Shown: in pieces, positions 18,440 to 27,117 of the stretch | Numbering within the stretch: the stretch's first letter is position 1 | How the letters are laid out: each line of letters begins with the position of its first letter | Translations under genes and position numbers: made by a program | The notes under the pieces: generated by a model | The model's input: only the letters and a program-made list of their open reading frames with translations | What the model was told of the DNA's origin: nothing | Databases searched by the model: none | Assembly: GCF_001436555.1 (NCBI RefSeq) | Contig: NZ_AYZR01000007.1 | Coordinates: 23,152-87,151, forward strand | DNA length: 64,000 bases | Source: Lentilactobacillus senioris DSM 24302 = JCM 17472 | GTDB taxonomy: Bacteria > Bacillota > Bacilli > Lactobacillales > Lactobacillaceae | Direction of reading: 5' to 3'

Positions 18440-19399
18440 ATGTATTCCACAAGATATTTACTATTTCAGTCTTTAACTGCAGTAGCCATTGGCGACGCTT
18501 TAGGAGTCCCCTATCAATTTAAGAACCGGGACTTTTTTGCAAAACACCCCGTTAGTCAAATGGAGGGGTACAAAACCTTTAACGTCCCAGCCGGCACTTG
18601 GTCGGATGATACCTCGTTAACCATTGCAGCCTTAATCAGTCTTTCTCTGGGGTTAAACTACTATGATATGATGTCTCGCTTTGCTCAATGGTACTATTTC
18701 GGAGATTATACCCCCTATGGCAAGTCATTCGATATTGGTAGAACTACTCAACGTTCTATTGAACGTTTTGCAGCTGGAGTGGACCCATTACTATGTGGTG
18801 GAACAGATGAATATGATAATGGCAATGGAGCTTTAATGCGTATCGTCCCCATCGCATTTTACATAGTTTCTCTTCCTGGAAACTATAAATTCGATGACCA
18901 AACGGCTAAAATTGTCCATGACTATTCCTCGTTAACCCATGGTCATCCTCGTAGTCTGGTAGCGGCCGGAATTTTGGCCAATGCTACTGTGAGATTAATT
19001 CAAAACCCGAATCAATACACTATGTTGGCAGCTATTAGAGAAGCTTTAAAATATTATCAAAACCAACCAAAGTTTAAAGATCAAGTTGACTACTTTACTC
19101 ACCTGGGAGAATTATCTTTTTATAAGCAGCCAGAATCAAAAATTCAAAGTTCTGGTTATGTAGTAGATACGTTAGATTCAGTTTTTTGGTGCTTAATGAA
19201 CTCAGAGCAGTTTTATGCCGCGGTAAAAAAAGCAGTTAATCTAGGAAACGATGCCGATACCATTGGCTCAATTACAGCTATGCTAGCATCATTATTATAT
19301 GCTCCGGTATCCTTTCCAACTAAATGGTTGGACATTCTTAAGGGTCGTAACCAAATCAAAAGTAGCGTTTCTATTGCCTTGCTATCACCTAATTTTTAA
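18440..19399 (+). CDS. ADP-ribosylglycohydrolase family protein
   Basis: Member of the DraG/ARH family, which hydrolyses ADP-ribose bonds using a binuclear Mg centre. The 319 residues carry the family metal ligands: GDALG (18-22), WSDDTS (Asp56, Asp57) and GNDADT (Asp271, Asp273) near the C-terminus. The length is typical. No ADP-ribosyltransferase or macrodomain gene is nearby, so the substrate is unknown; release of ADP-ribose from nucleic acid or protein, or hydrolysis of small molecules, is possible. An ADP-ribose-type Nudix gene lies 12 kb away at 31650-32195. Confidence 0.88.
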   Translation: MYSTRYLLFQSLTAVAIGDALGVPYQFKNRDFFAKHPVSQMEGYKTFNVPAGTWSDDTSLTIAALISLSLGLNYYDMMSRFAQWYYFGDYTPYGKSFDIGRTTQRSIERFAAGVDPLLCGGTDEYDNGNGALMRIVPIAFYIVSLPGNYKFDDQTAKIVHDYSSLTHGHPRSLVAAGILANATVRLIQNPNQYTMLAAIREALKYYQNQPKFKDQVDYFTHLGELSFYKQPESKIQSSGYVVDTLDSVFWCLMNSEQFYAAVKKAVNLGNDADTIGSITAMLASLLYAPVSFPTKWLDILKGRNQIKSSVSIALLSPNF

Positions 19400-19404
19400 C
19401 TAAC

Positions 19405-19443
19405 AAAAAAGGACTAACTTAATGAAAAGTTAGTCCTTTTTTA
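19405..19443. terminator. Bidirectional terminator
   Basis: AAAAAAGGACTAACTT pairs with its complement around a short loop, with A-run and T-run on the two sides. It separates the convergent glycohydrolase gene and the small gene to the right. Confidence 0.88.
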
Positions 19444-19653
19444 TTAGTCTTCAGAAGCCTCCATGGCTTCCAAAATCATATTTAATTGAGCACATTTTCT
19501 AGTCAATTCGTTCATCTCATCGCCAAATTGTGGTTGAATAACGATGGTTTCATCAGTCGCCGGACATGCCGATTGAGCCTCTTTAGACTTCAAATCATTA
19601 AGTTTATCGGTAGCTGCAACGTATTCTTCCAAAATTTCTGTTTTATTACTCAT
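19444..19653 (-). CDS. Small acidic protein of unknown function
   Basis: No family recognised. ATG 19653 (GGAG nine bases upstream) gives 69 residues: predicted mostly helical with heptad-like leucines, acidic, with cysteines in the ACP and RKCAQ segments. There is no membrane segment. It has its own well-formed promoter and a leader of about 95 bases with two possible hairpins, and it ends at a shared terminator, so it is a genuine independent gene rather than a chance frame. Confidence 0.7.
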   Translation of the reverse strand: MSNKTEILEEYVAATDKLNDLKSKEAQSACPATDETIVIQPQFGDEMNELTRKCAQLNMILEAMEASED

Positions 19654-19755
19654 TGTCATTTGCTCCCTTAAGTAAAATGAAGTTTTCTCACCTAAAAGAT
19701 AACACTTCCATTGATTTTTGTTAATTCTATTTTGTAGAACTAACTAACGACAAGA

Positions 19756-19784
19756 ATTCTATCAAATTGTTTCTCAGAATGCAA
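19756..19784 (-). promoter_or_regulatory. Promoter of the small unknown gene
   Basis: The minus strand carries TTGCAT (19779-19784) and TAGAAT (19756-19761) with 17-base spacing and a TGA extension. It lies immediately downstream of the rbsK stop. Confidence 0.65.
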
Positions 19785-19794
19785 CTAATAGTTT

Positions 19795-20715
19795 CTAATT
19801 TTTGTAAGTAGCATTAATTTGGTCAGTAGTAGGAATAGAAGGTAAAGCTCCCATTGATTGAACTGTGATGGATGAGGCCTTTTGAGCGTAAGTCAAAGCT
19901 TCAGCAATGTTGCTTAAATCACCACTCAATTGTGAGCAAAGAGCACCGATGAAAGTATCACCAGCAGCAGTGGTATCAACAGCGTCTACTTTAAATGCTG
20001 GTACAAAGCCGTGAGCAGCTTCTGTTGAATAGTAGGCACCTTTATCCCCAACGGTAATAATTAGGTTCTTAACGCCCATTTTTTGGAATTTAGCGGCATT
20101 AGCATCCATAGAAGCTTCATCAGTAACTTCAATACCAGTAAGAGTAGCACTTTCAGTTTCATTAGGAATAACTAAGTCAGTAACAGCTAATAATTCTGGC
20201 ATAATGGTTGCAGCAGGCGCTGGGTTCAATACGGTAACTACACCATTTTCCTTAGCAATCTTAAAAGCTTCTAAAGTCCGTTCTTGAGGAGTTTCAAATT
20301 GAGCCACAATAAAGTTAGCTGACTTGATAAGTTCTTCAGCTTGCTTAATTACAGCACTGCCCATACTTTGGTTAGCACCACCATATACCATAATACTATT
20401 TTGGCCGTTTTCATCTAATAAAATTACGGCAGATCCAGTACCTTGGTCTTCAACTATGTTAATGTGAGCAGTATCAATTCCGTTATCCTTTAAAGCTTTA
20501 ATCATCATTTGGCCGGATTGGTCATCGCCAACTTGTCCAATAAAACAAGTATCTGCATTTGAACGGGCAGCAGCAACCGCTTGGTTTGCTCCCTTACCAC
20601 CTGGAGAGCTAGTTTTACTTTGAGCTGAGATGGTTTCGCCAGGTTGAGGCATGTTAGCAACGTGTAAAGTAGTGTCAACGTTTAAACTTCCTAAAACAAC
20701 GACTTTATTTTTCAT
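19795..20715 (-). CDS. rbsK: Ribokinase
   Basis: PfkB-family kinase that phosphorylates D-ribose to ribose-5-phosphate. The 306 residues show GGKGANQAVAA at about 38-48, and the anion-hole and catalytic-base motif DTTAAGDTF at about residue 250. It is preceded by its own promoter with a LacI-type operator just downstream, and by a divergently named but co-oriented LacI-family regulator. No ribose transporter gene (rbsU or rbsD) is in the window, so uptake must be encoded elsewhere, or ribose may arise from nucleosides. Confidence 0.93.
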   Translation of the reverse strand: MKNKVVVLGSLNVDTTLHVANMPQPGETISAQSKTSSPGGKGANQAVAAARSNADTCFIGQVGDDQSGQMMIKALKDNGIDTAHINIVEDQGTGSAVILLDENGQNSIMVYGGANQSMGSAVIKQAEELIKSANFIVAQFETPQERTLEAFKIAKENGVVTVLNPAPAATIMPELLAVTDLVIPNETESATLTGIEVTDEASMDANAAKFQKMGVKNLIITVGDKGAYYSTEAAHGFVPAFKVDAVDTTAAGDTFIGALCSQLSGDLSNIAEALTYAQKASSITVQSMGALPSIPTTDQINATYKN

Positions 20716-20753
20716 AGAAATTATTCCTCTTTTGTATTCATCTTTAGTATTGA

Positions 20754-20761
20754 AAACGTTT
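20754..20761. promoter_or_regulatory. LacI-family operator before rbsK
   Basis: AAACGTTT is a perfect palindrome centred on CG, the core of LacI/GalR operators. It lies about 22-29 bases downstream of the rbsK -10 and so would block transcription. With flanks it also matches 12 of 14 cre positions, so RbsR or CcpA could bind. Confidence 0.55.
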
Positions 20762-20782
20762 AATTAAAACCTTTCACCTAAA

Positions 20783-20811
20783 ATTTTATCAGAATCGTGA
20801 AAAAGTTACAA
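20783..20811 (-). promoter_or_regulatory. Promoter of rbsK
   Basis: The minus strand shows TTGTAA (20806-20811), a 17-base spacer, and TGATAAAAT with a -10 at 20783-20788. It starts just beyond the regulator stop codon. Confidence 0.65.
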
Positions 20812-20820
20812 TCCCTCTTC

Positions 20821-21828
20821 TTATTTAATTTTTCGAACACTTTGCCGTTCAACCAAATTAATTGGCAACGTGACGTGCTGTGGCGCTTTATCTCGGTTTT
20901 TAATTCGCTCAATAATTAATTGGGCCGCCGTTTCTCCCATTTCAAATGCTGGTTGATTAATTGTAGTTAGTGCTGGAATCGTATATTCAGCCATGTCAAT
21001 ATTATCATAGCCCATAATAGAAATATCTTCTGGGACTTGTAATCCCATATCATTAAAGCCGCGGTTAAGGCCAATGGCAATTTCATCGTTAATTGCAAAC
21101 ACCACTGTTGGCTTAGCTTCCCAAATAGCTGCGCTAATATCAACACCACCCTGCTTAGACAATTGAGTCGTAAAAATTAATTCTTCCGGAACTGGAATTT
21201 GTAACTCCGTCATTCGTTCCATGAAGCCTGCTAAACGGTGTTCTAAATTAAGAGTTAATTCAGAAGTTATTACTACTGCCACTTTTTGATGTCCCATTTG
21301 GTGTAAATAATCAGCGACCATTTTACCACCCTGCTCATTTTGCATATCAACTTCGTCACCTTTTTCGGGACGACTTCTGTCAATCAATAGGTATGGTAAG
21401 CCATTTTGTTGTAACATGTGATCAATTTGGTTAACATCTTCCACCGCTGAAGCAATAATCATTCCATCAGCAGCTCTTCGGATGGCTTCTAACATATAAT
21501 GACCAGCGATCTCAGGACTATCATCAGAGCCAAAAATTAAGGGGGTGTATCCCTGGCTCATCCCATAAGCTTCAATTCCACGATTAAATTCCGCAAAAAA
21601 GGGGTTATTTAAGTTAGGAACCAATACTCCAATAGTTTGTCCGGATCTACGAATCAGGCTTTGAGCATTAAAGTCTGGGACATAACCCATTTCTTTTTGA
21701 AGTTCTTTTACTCTCGCTACCGTCTTGTCACTAAAACGTTCTTCTTTTCCATTTAGGATTTGAGAAACGGTAGTAACAGAAACGTTAGCTCGTTTTGCTA
21801 GGTCAGTAATGGTTACTTTTTTTATCAT
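20821..21828 (-). CDS. rbsR: LacI/GalR-family transcriptional regulator, probably RbsR
   Basis: Sugar-responsive repressor. ATG 21828 (GGAG eight bases upstream) gives 335 residues with an N-terminal LacI helix-turn-helix (TITDLAKRANVSVTTVSQIL, about 6-25) and a periplasmic-binding-protein-like effector domain. A longer frame to 21903 adds 25 unrelated residues. The neighbouring rbsK has a LacI-type operator, so a ribose regulator is the simplest reading, but effector identity is inferred only from context. Confidence 0.85.
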   Translation of the reverse strand: MIKKVTITDLAKRANVSVTTVSQILNGKEERFSDKTVARVKELQKEMGYVPDFNAQSLIRRSGQTIGVLVPNLNNPFFAEFNRGIEAYGMSQGYTPLIFGSDDSPEIAGHYMLEAIRRAADGMIIASAVEDVNQIDHMLQQNGLPYLLIDRSRPEKGDEVDMQNEQGGKMVADYLHQMGHQKVAVVITSELTLNLEHRLAGFMERMTELQIPVPEELIFTTQLSKQGGVDISAAIWEAKPTVVFAINDEIAIGLNRGFNDMGLQVPEDISIMGYDNIDMAEYTIPALTTINQPAFEMGETAAQLIIERIKNRDKAPQHVTLPINLVERQSVRKIK

Positions 21829-21862
21829 CTGGCATTCTCCGTTCAAAGAAATTCTTGTTAAC

Positions 21863-21868
21863 ATTATA
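21863..21868 (-). promoter_or_regulatory. Extended -10 promoter of the LacI-family gene
   Basis: The minus strand carries TGTTATAAT immediately downstream of the aldo-keto reductase terminator. No good -35 is present; the T-run of the terminator lies in the spacer. Confidence 0.5.
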
Positions 21869-21871
21869 ACA

Positions 21872-21920
21872 AAATAAAAAGACCGCAATTGATAAAAAAT
21901 CAATTTTACGGTCTTTTTCT
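21872..21920 (-). terminator. Terminator after the aldo-keto reductase gene
   Basis: AAAAAGACCG and a following AAATTGAT arm pair with their complements around a loop, with T-runs on both sides. Confidence 0.82.
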
Positions 21921-21936
21921 GTTCGAACTAATTTAA

Positions 21937-22926
21937 TTAGCCTAGTACAATCTTATCAATTGCTTCTAATTCATCTGAAGTAAAATCTAAATTTTCCATT
22001 GCTTTAATGTTGTCTTGAAGATGTTCTACCTTGGAAGCTCCAGTAACTACACTTACCACAGTAGGATCATTTAATAACCAGGCAGTGGCCATTTGGGCCA
22101 AAGATTGGCCACGATTTTGGGCAATATCATTTAATTGATTTAACTTAGCCTTTAAATCGTTGGCACCACCACTTAGTACACCACTATTAGTTGGATGTAA
22201 CTTCATGTCTGCTGGTAAATCATTGAGGTATTTGTTAGTTAATAGTCCTTCAGCTAAAGGTCCATAAGCAACAACAGCTTTCTGTTCTTCTCTAAGTAAG
22301 TCTACCACACCGTCTTCTTTAACATCCCGGTTAAGCATGTTGTAAGATAACTGGTTGACTGCAAATGGAGTATGCAATTCCTTAAAGTACTTGATCATTT
22401 CTGCGGTTTGTTCCTTATTGTAGTTAGAAATCCCAACATACAATGCCTTACCTGACTTAACAATATCATCTAAGGCCACTGCAGTTTCTTCCAAACTAGT
22501 ATTAGGATCAAATCGATGACTATAGAAGATATCAACATAATCAAGGTTCATACGTTCCAAGCTAACGTCGATAGCGTTCATCAACGTTTTACGACCAGAG
22601 AATGAACCATAAGGTCCAGGCCACATATGGTAACCGGCTTTAGTAGTAATCACTAATTCGTTTCTGTAAGGCTTTAAGTTAGCTTTATAAACCTCACCAA
22701 ACATTCTTTCAGCGGCTCCGGAACCGGGCCCATAATTATTAGCAAGATCAAAACTAAATATCCCAGAATCAAATGCATCTAAAATAACTCGTTCACTATC
22801 ACTATAGTTGGCGTCATCGCCAAAACTATGCCACATACCAAAGGAAATTCCTGGTAATTGAAGGCCCGTATTTCCTGCTCGACGAATAGTTGCTTTTTCA
22901 TAACGATCATCATTTGCTTTATACAT
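21937..22926 (-). CDS. Aldo-keto reductase, L-glyceraldehyde 3-phosphate reductase type (YghZ-like)
   Basis: NADPH-dependent aldo-keto reductase. ATG 22926 (GGAGG seven bases upstream) gives 329 residues starting MYKANDDRYEKATIRRAG, closely following the YghZ/Gpr N-terminal pattern. The active-site tetrad region is visible (Asp in FSFDLANNYG, catalytic Tyr, Lys in TTKAGY, His in FYSHRFD). YghZ reduces L-glyceraldehyde 3-phosphate and other aldehydes such as methylglyoxal. It follows prs by 22 bases and is probably cotranscribed with it; a functional link is not obvious. Confidence 0.88.
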   Translation of the reverse strand: MYKANDDRYEKATIRRAGNTGLQLPGISFGMWHSFGDDANYSDSERVILDAFDSGIFSFDLANNYGPGSGAAERMFGEVYKANLKPYRNELVITTKAGYHMWPGPYGSFSGRKTLMNAIDVSLERMNLDYVDIFYSHRFDPNTSLEETAVALDDIVKSGKALYVGISNYNKEQTAEMIKYFKELHTPFAVNQLSYNMLNRDVKEDGVVDLLREEQKAVVAYGPLAEGLLTNKYLNDLPADMKLHPTNSGVLSGGANDLKAKLNQLNDIAQNRGQSLAQMATAWLLNDPTVVSVVTGASKVEHLQDNIKAMENLDFTSDELEAIDKIVLG

Positions 22927-22948
22927 TTTATTTCCTCCGTTCATTTAA

Positions 22949-23920
22949 TTACTTAGTCCGGCCAAATAACTTCCCTACTGATTGCTGATTATGAATTAAA
23001 GTAATTGCTTCTCCAAATAATTCATCCACGGAAACAATTTCTAATTTGTCAAATCGCTTATTAGCTGGAATATCAATTGAATCAGTCACTACGGTTTTCT
23101 TAATTGGTGCTTCTTGGAGTCTTAAAGCCGCATCTCCAGAGAAAACTGCGTGTGTAGCCACTGCATAAACTTCTGTTGCTCCGGCTTCAATTAAGGTTTC
23201 AGCCGAAATTTGGAGCTTAATTCCAGTATCAATCATATCATCAACTAAAATTGCCCGCTTCCCCTTAACGTTACCAATTACGGATTCCGGAATAGTATGA
23301 ATATCTTCAGGTGCCCGGTTATCAATAATCGCAATCGGAGAATCTAATCGTTCGGCATATGCTCTGGCACGTGAAACACTAGCATGGTCAGGAGAGACAA
23401 CTACCACATCATCAGCATCCTTAAATCCAGCATCGGTAAAGTAGCCGGCTAATAGATCCTCTGCTCTTAAGTGATCAACTGGAATATCAAAGAAACCTTG
23501 AATTTGGTCAGCATGTAGATCAAGGGCAATTACCCGATCAACTCCGTCCATTTCTAAAAAGGACGCAATTAACTTAGCAGTGATTGGTTCACGCGAACGA
23601 GCTTTACGATCGGCCCGAGAATAACCATAATAAGGAATTACCACGTTGATAGCTCCGGCACTGGCACGTCTTAGAGCGTCTACCATAATTAATAATTGCA
23701 TCAAATTAGTATTTACCGGATCAGAAACGGATTGAATTACATACACTTCGTCTCCACGAATACTTTCATCAACGCTAATCTTAATTTCATCATCACTAAA
23801 TTTTTGAATGGTTGCCTTTCCTAATTCCACTCCCACTGCTTTGCTGATTTTTTCAGCTAAGGGACGGTTAGAATTAAGGGAAAAAATTTTTAAATTCGGG
23901 CTAGATTTTAGTTCGGCCAT
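22949..23920 (-). CDS. prs: Ribose-phosphate pyrophosphokinase (PRPP synthase)
   Basis: Makes phosphoribosyl pyrophosphate from ribose-5-phosphate and ATP for nucleotide, His and Trp synthesis. ATG 23920, five bases after GGAGG, gives 323 residues; a longer GTG frame would begin inside the ribosome site. The class I signatures are present: [18 protein letters not shown] flexible loop and the PRPP-binding VDDMIDTG. Its proximity to ribokinase is consistent with ribose feeding nucleotide synthesis. Lactobacilli often have two prs paralogues. Confidence 0.94.
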   Translation of the reverse strand: MAELKSSPNLKIFSLNSNRPLAEKISKAVGVELGKATIQKFSDDEIKISVDESIRGDEVYVIQSVSDPVNTNLMQLLIMVDALRRASAGAINVVIPYYGYSRADRKARSREPITAKLIASFLEMDGVDRVIALDLHADQIQGFFDIPVDHLRAEDLLAGYFTDAGFKDADDVVVVSPDHASVSRARAYAERLDSPIAIIDNRAPEDIHTIPESVIGNVKGKRAILVDDMIDTGIKLQISAETLIEAGATEVYAVATHAVFSGDAALRLQEAPIKKTVVTDSIDIPANKRFDKLEIVSVDELFGEAITLIHNQQSVGKLFGRTK

Positions 23921-23949
23921 TTTGTCCTCCACAAATATTTATTATCAAA

Positions 23950-23955
23950 ATAATA
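23950..23955 (-). promoter_or_regulatory. Extended -10 promoter of prs
   Basis: The minus strand carries TGGTATTAT about 30 bases upstream of the prs start. A -35 match is poor. Confidence 0.45.
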
Positions 23956-23999
23956 CCATAAAATGGGGTCTTAACACCATTACACTTACTATTTTATCA

Positions 24000-26420
24000 T
24001 TATTTCATAAAATCATTCGGTTTCACTTTTTGCATCCCAATCATAGGATCAATTTGTTCGGTTTGAATCAGCTCAGCGGTCAATACGGTTGGTTGCTTAA
24101 CTTCATCAGGAGCAATATCTCCATCATTTTTAGAATCAATAGCGCTTGATTCTGCTGGTTCTAACACTTCCGCTAAACGCTGAATGAGGGTTGTTTTTCG
24201 GTTAACAGAATTATTTTCTACGCACATCTGATAAGCTACTGGGTCTCCTACCATAATTAAGAAATCACTGGCACGGGTTACAGCAGTATACAATAGATTT
24301 CTCTTAAGCATTTTAGAATAGCGTCTTACCAATGGCAAAATCACTAATTTAAACTCGCTTCCTTGGGCCTTATGAATGGAAGTACAGTACGCTAACGTAA
24401 ACTGATTCCAGTTACTACGATCATAAATTACCTGAGTTTCATCGAAATCAACCACAATTTTAGTAGGTTGTGTCTGCCCCTTTTGCTTTTCAATTCCGGT
24501 AATAATCCCTAGATCACCATTAAAGACATTTTCTTCCGGACTATTGATCAGCTGTAATACCTTATCCCCAATTCGATATAGATGATCTTTCACCGTTACT
24601 TCATTTTGGGGATTCGGATTTAATACGTTTTGAATTGTATCATTGATGGCATTGATACCAGCGGTGCCACGATACATTGGTGCTAAAACCTGAGTATCCA
24701 TTAACTCAAATCCCTTATCGTGAGCATGGGAAACCACTTGTTTAACCACTGACAATATTTGATTTTCGTTGCAGGCAATAAATGATCGGTCAGCCTGATT
24801 CTCAGTAAAGTCAGCTGGTAAAATTCCGTTATGAATATCATGAGCTAACTCAGTGATAGAAGATCCTTCATCTTGACGGTAAATACGTTCTAATTCAATT
24901 TTGGGTAAAGTATTGGAACTAATCAAATCATGAAATACTTGTCCCGGTCCCACTGATGGCAGTTGGTCCTGATCTCCTACTAAAATAACTTGCATGTGAT
25001 TAGGAACCGCCTTTAATAGGGTTTTGAAGAGATCCGTATCCACCATTGACATTTCATCAATAATCAATAATTGACCATCAATATCCTTAACACCACTAAA
25101 ATCAGCATCTTCTTGACCGTTAAGCCCTAGCAACCGGTGAATGGTACTAGCAGGTAACCCCGTCGACTCACTCATGTGTTTAGCTGCTCTTCCGGTTGGC
25201 GCCGCTAACACGATCGGAAAGGGTTTATCCTTATACGCATTAACGTCTAACGAATAATCATTAAGGTTTGCAAAAGTATGCACAATTCCATTAATAATAG
25301 TGGTTTTACCAGTTCCCGGTCCCCCAGTTAGAATAAAAATCGGTGACTTAAGGGCTTGTGCGATCGCTTCTTCTTGGAATTCATCATAATCAATACCATT
25401 TTGTTTTTCCACCGTTTTCATTTTCTTTCGCAAAAGCTCCGGCTTAAACTCGGTTAACTCCACGTTTGCCATAATTCGATGTAAATGTTCCGCAATTTGC
25501 TTTTCCGCCCAAAATAAACGAGAAAGATAGATTCGTTCTTCTTGTCCTACTACTCGGTTAGTTTTTGCTAATTCCACTAGTGCTGCCGCTAATTTATCTC
25601 CAGAGATTTGCCCTGGACGAGCCTCATTTAAGATCTTAAGGGTTTCATTAAGCAGGGGCTCTGACGTAGCGTACGTATCACCATTTTTTAAACTAAGTTC
25701 TGTTAAAGCAAATAATAATCCTGCTTCTAATCGTTGATCGGAATCAAATTCAATGCCTAATTCTGAAGCAATTGCATCTGCTTTTTTAAAACTGATTCCG
25801 TCAATATCTTCCATTAACTGATAAGGATTTTCCTGGATAACTTTCATGGCATCCTGGTGGTATTTTTGATAAATTTTTTCCGCTAATTGACTACCGAAGC
25901 CGTAACTATTTAAGCCCATAATAATTTGATCGACATCATTACCGATATCCAGATTGGAAACGATAGTTGCTTTTACCTTAGCAGAAATACCAATTTTATC
26001 TAGGACTTTGTTATCAGCATTAATTTGTTGAAGAGCATCAATTCCCAGAGAATCAACAATTTTTTCAGCCGTTTTTATCCCCACCCCAGGAAAATTATCA
26101 CCAGATAGGTACTTAACTACACCAGCACTAGTAGTTGCCATCTGCTTAGCATAATTACTAACCTGAAACTGAGTTCCATATTTAGGATGATCGACTATTT
26201 TGCCAATAAAATGATAGTTAGCTTCTTCGACTAACTCACCAAAATTACCAGTAACTACAATTTCACTTTCCTGCCAATCGGTATTAGTATCGTCTACCTT
26301 TACTAAGGCGACTTTATAAAAACTATCCGGACTCTCAAAAAAGATGGCCGCGACTTGGCCATCAATAAATTTTGCCTGATTATTATCTGCCTGTTGAAAC
26401 AAATTTACCGATTGTGCCAC
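24000..26420 (-). CDS. recD2: RecD2-family SF1B DNA helicase
   Basis: 5'-3' DNA helicase of the RecD2/YrrC family, acting in recombination and replication-fork repair without RecB/RecC. I start it at the GTG at 26420, six bases after GGAGG; the ATG at 26426 abuts the ribosome site. The 806 residues have an N-terminal OB-like region, tandem helix-hairpin-helix segments (about 95-215), Walker A GGPGTGKTT (about 355-365), Walker B DEMSMVD, and the C-terminal motif AYCTSIHKAQGSEF. The C-terminal tail after the helicase core is poorly conserved. Confidence 0.94.
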   Translation of the reverse strand: MAQSVNLFQQADNNQAKFIDGQVAAIFFESPDSFYKVALVKVDDTNTDWQESEIVVTGNFGELVEEANYHFIGKIVDHPKYGTQFQVSNYAKQMATTSAGVVKYLSGDNFPGVGIKTAEKIVDSLGIDALQQINADNKVLDKIGISAKVKATIVSNLDIGNDVDQIIMGLNSYGFGSQLAEKIYQKYHQDAMKVIQENPYQLMEDIDGISFKKADAIASELGIEFDSDQRLEAGLLFALTELSLKNGDTYATSEPLLNETLKILNEARPGQISGDKLAAALVELAKTNRVVGQEERIYLSRLFWAEKQIAEHLHRIMANVELTEFKPELLRKKMKTVEKQNGIDYDEFQEEAIAQALKSPIFILTGGPGTGKTTIINGIVHTFANLNDYSLDVNAYKDKPFPIVLAAPTGRAAKHMSESTGLPASTIHRLLGLNGQEDADFSGVKDIDGQLLIIDEMSMVDTDLFKTLLKAVPNHMQVILVGDQDQLPSVGPGQVFHDLISSNTLPKIELERIYRQDEGSSITELAHDIHNGILPADFTENQADRSFIACNENQILSVVKQVVSHAHDKGFELMDTQVLAPMYRGTAGINAINDTIQNVLNPNPQNEVTVKDHLYRIGDKVLQLINSPEENVFNGDLGIITGIEKQKGQTQPTKIVVDFDETQVIYDRSNWNQFTLAYCTSIHKAQGSEFKLVILPLVRRYSKMLKRNLLYTAVTRASDFLIMVGDPVAYQMCVENNSVNRKTTLIQRLAEVLEPAESSAIDSKNDGDIAPDEVKQPTVLTAELIQTEQIDPMIGMQKVKPNDFMK

Positions 26421-26431
26421 GGGCATCCTCC

Positions 26432-27109
26432 TTACTCTTGTTTGGTTTTCAAAAACTTTTCAATATCGGTGAGCTTTTGTTGACTCTTTTGAAAATAATC
26501 GGGATCTGTTTTCTTAGCCTTATCAAAGTAAATAGCATATGGTTCTGCCTGAACCATCGCCACTAATCCCCGATTAAAATTAGCCGGTCCGTTATCAGGA
26601 TCTACGGCTAAAGTTTGATCATAAAAGCTACCTGCCTGTTCAAAGTCCCCTAATGCCAATAAATTGTCTCCGATTAGGTTACTAATTTCTGGCTTCATTA
26701 TTTGCTTTCCTTGAGCTGTTAGTGCAAAAGCCATTGACCGCTTATTATCTCCTAATGCCAAATAACTTTGAGCTAACATCAAATATGCATCCGTTTTTAA
26801 TTGTTGACTAGTAATTTTTTCAAACCATTGAATAGCCTTGGGATATTCCTCAGCAGCATAATAAACATTGGCTAAACCATAAATCAGTTTATCCTTAACT
26901 GTCACTTCATCATTATCAAATAAGCCTAAAGCCTTCATTAATAGTTCTTCGGCCTGTTCATAATCATTACCATCTACCAACACTGTTGCCAAATCGTAAT
27001 AATTTTGTGGCTCTTCAGGATTTCGATCAATTTTTTGGACTAATTCATGGACTAATTGGTTCATTTTTTGTGTTTGTTGTTCTCGTTTGGTTGTCTTATT
27101 TTCAGTCAT
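26432..27109 (-). CDS. Tetratricopeptide-repeat protein
   Basis: Soluble 225-residue protein made of TPR units, with clear repeats near residues 37-70 (NYYDLATVLVDGNDYEQAEELLMKAL), 80-105, 110-140 and 150-195. These scaffolds bind protein partners; the partner is unknown. It lies between a phosphatase gene and recD2, an order shared with other Firmicutes (YrrB-YrrC in Bacillus), and its stop is six bases from recD2. Confidence 0.85.
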   Translation of the reverse strand: MTENKTTKREQQTQKMNQLVHELVQKIDRNPEEPQNYYDLATVLVDGNDYEQAEELLMKALGLFDNDEVTVKDKLIYGLANVYYAAEEYPKAIQWFEKITSQQLKTDAYLMLAQSYLALGDNKRSMAFALTAQGKQIMKPEISNLIGDNLLALGDFEQAGSFYDQTLAVDPDNGPANFNRGLVAMVQAEPYAIYFDKAKKTDPDYFQKSQQKLTDIEKFLKTKQE

Positions 27110-27117
27110 ACTCTCAC

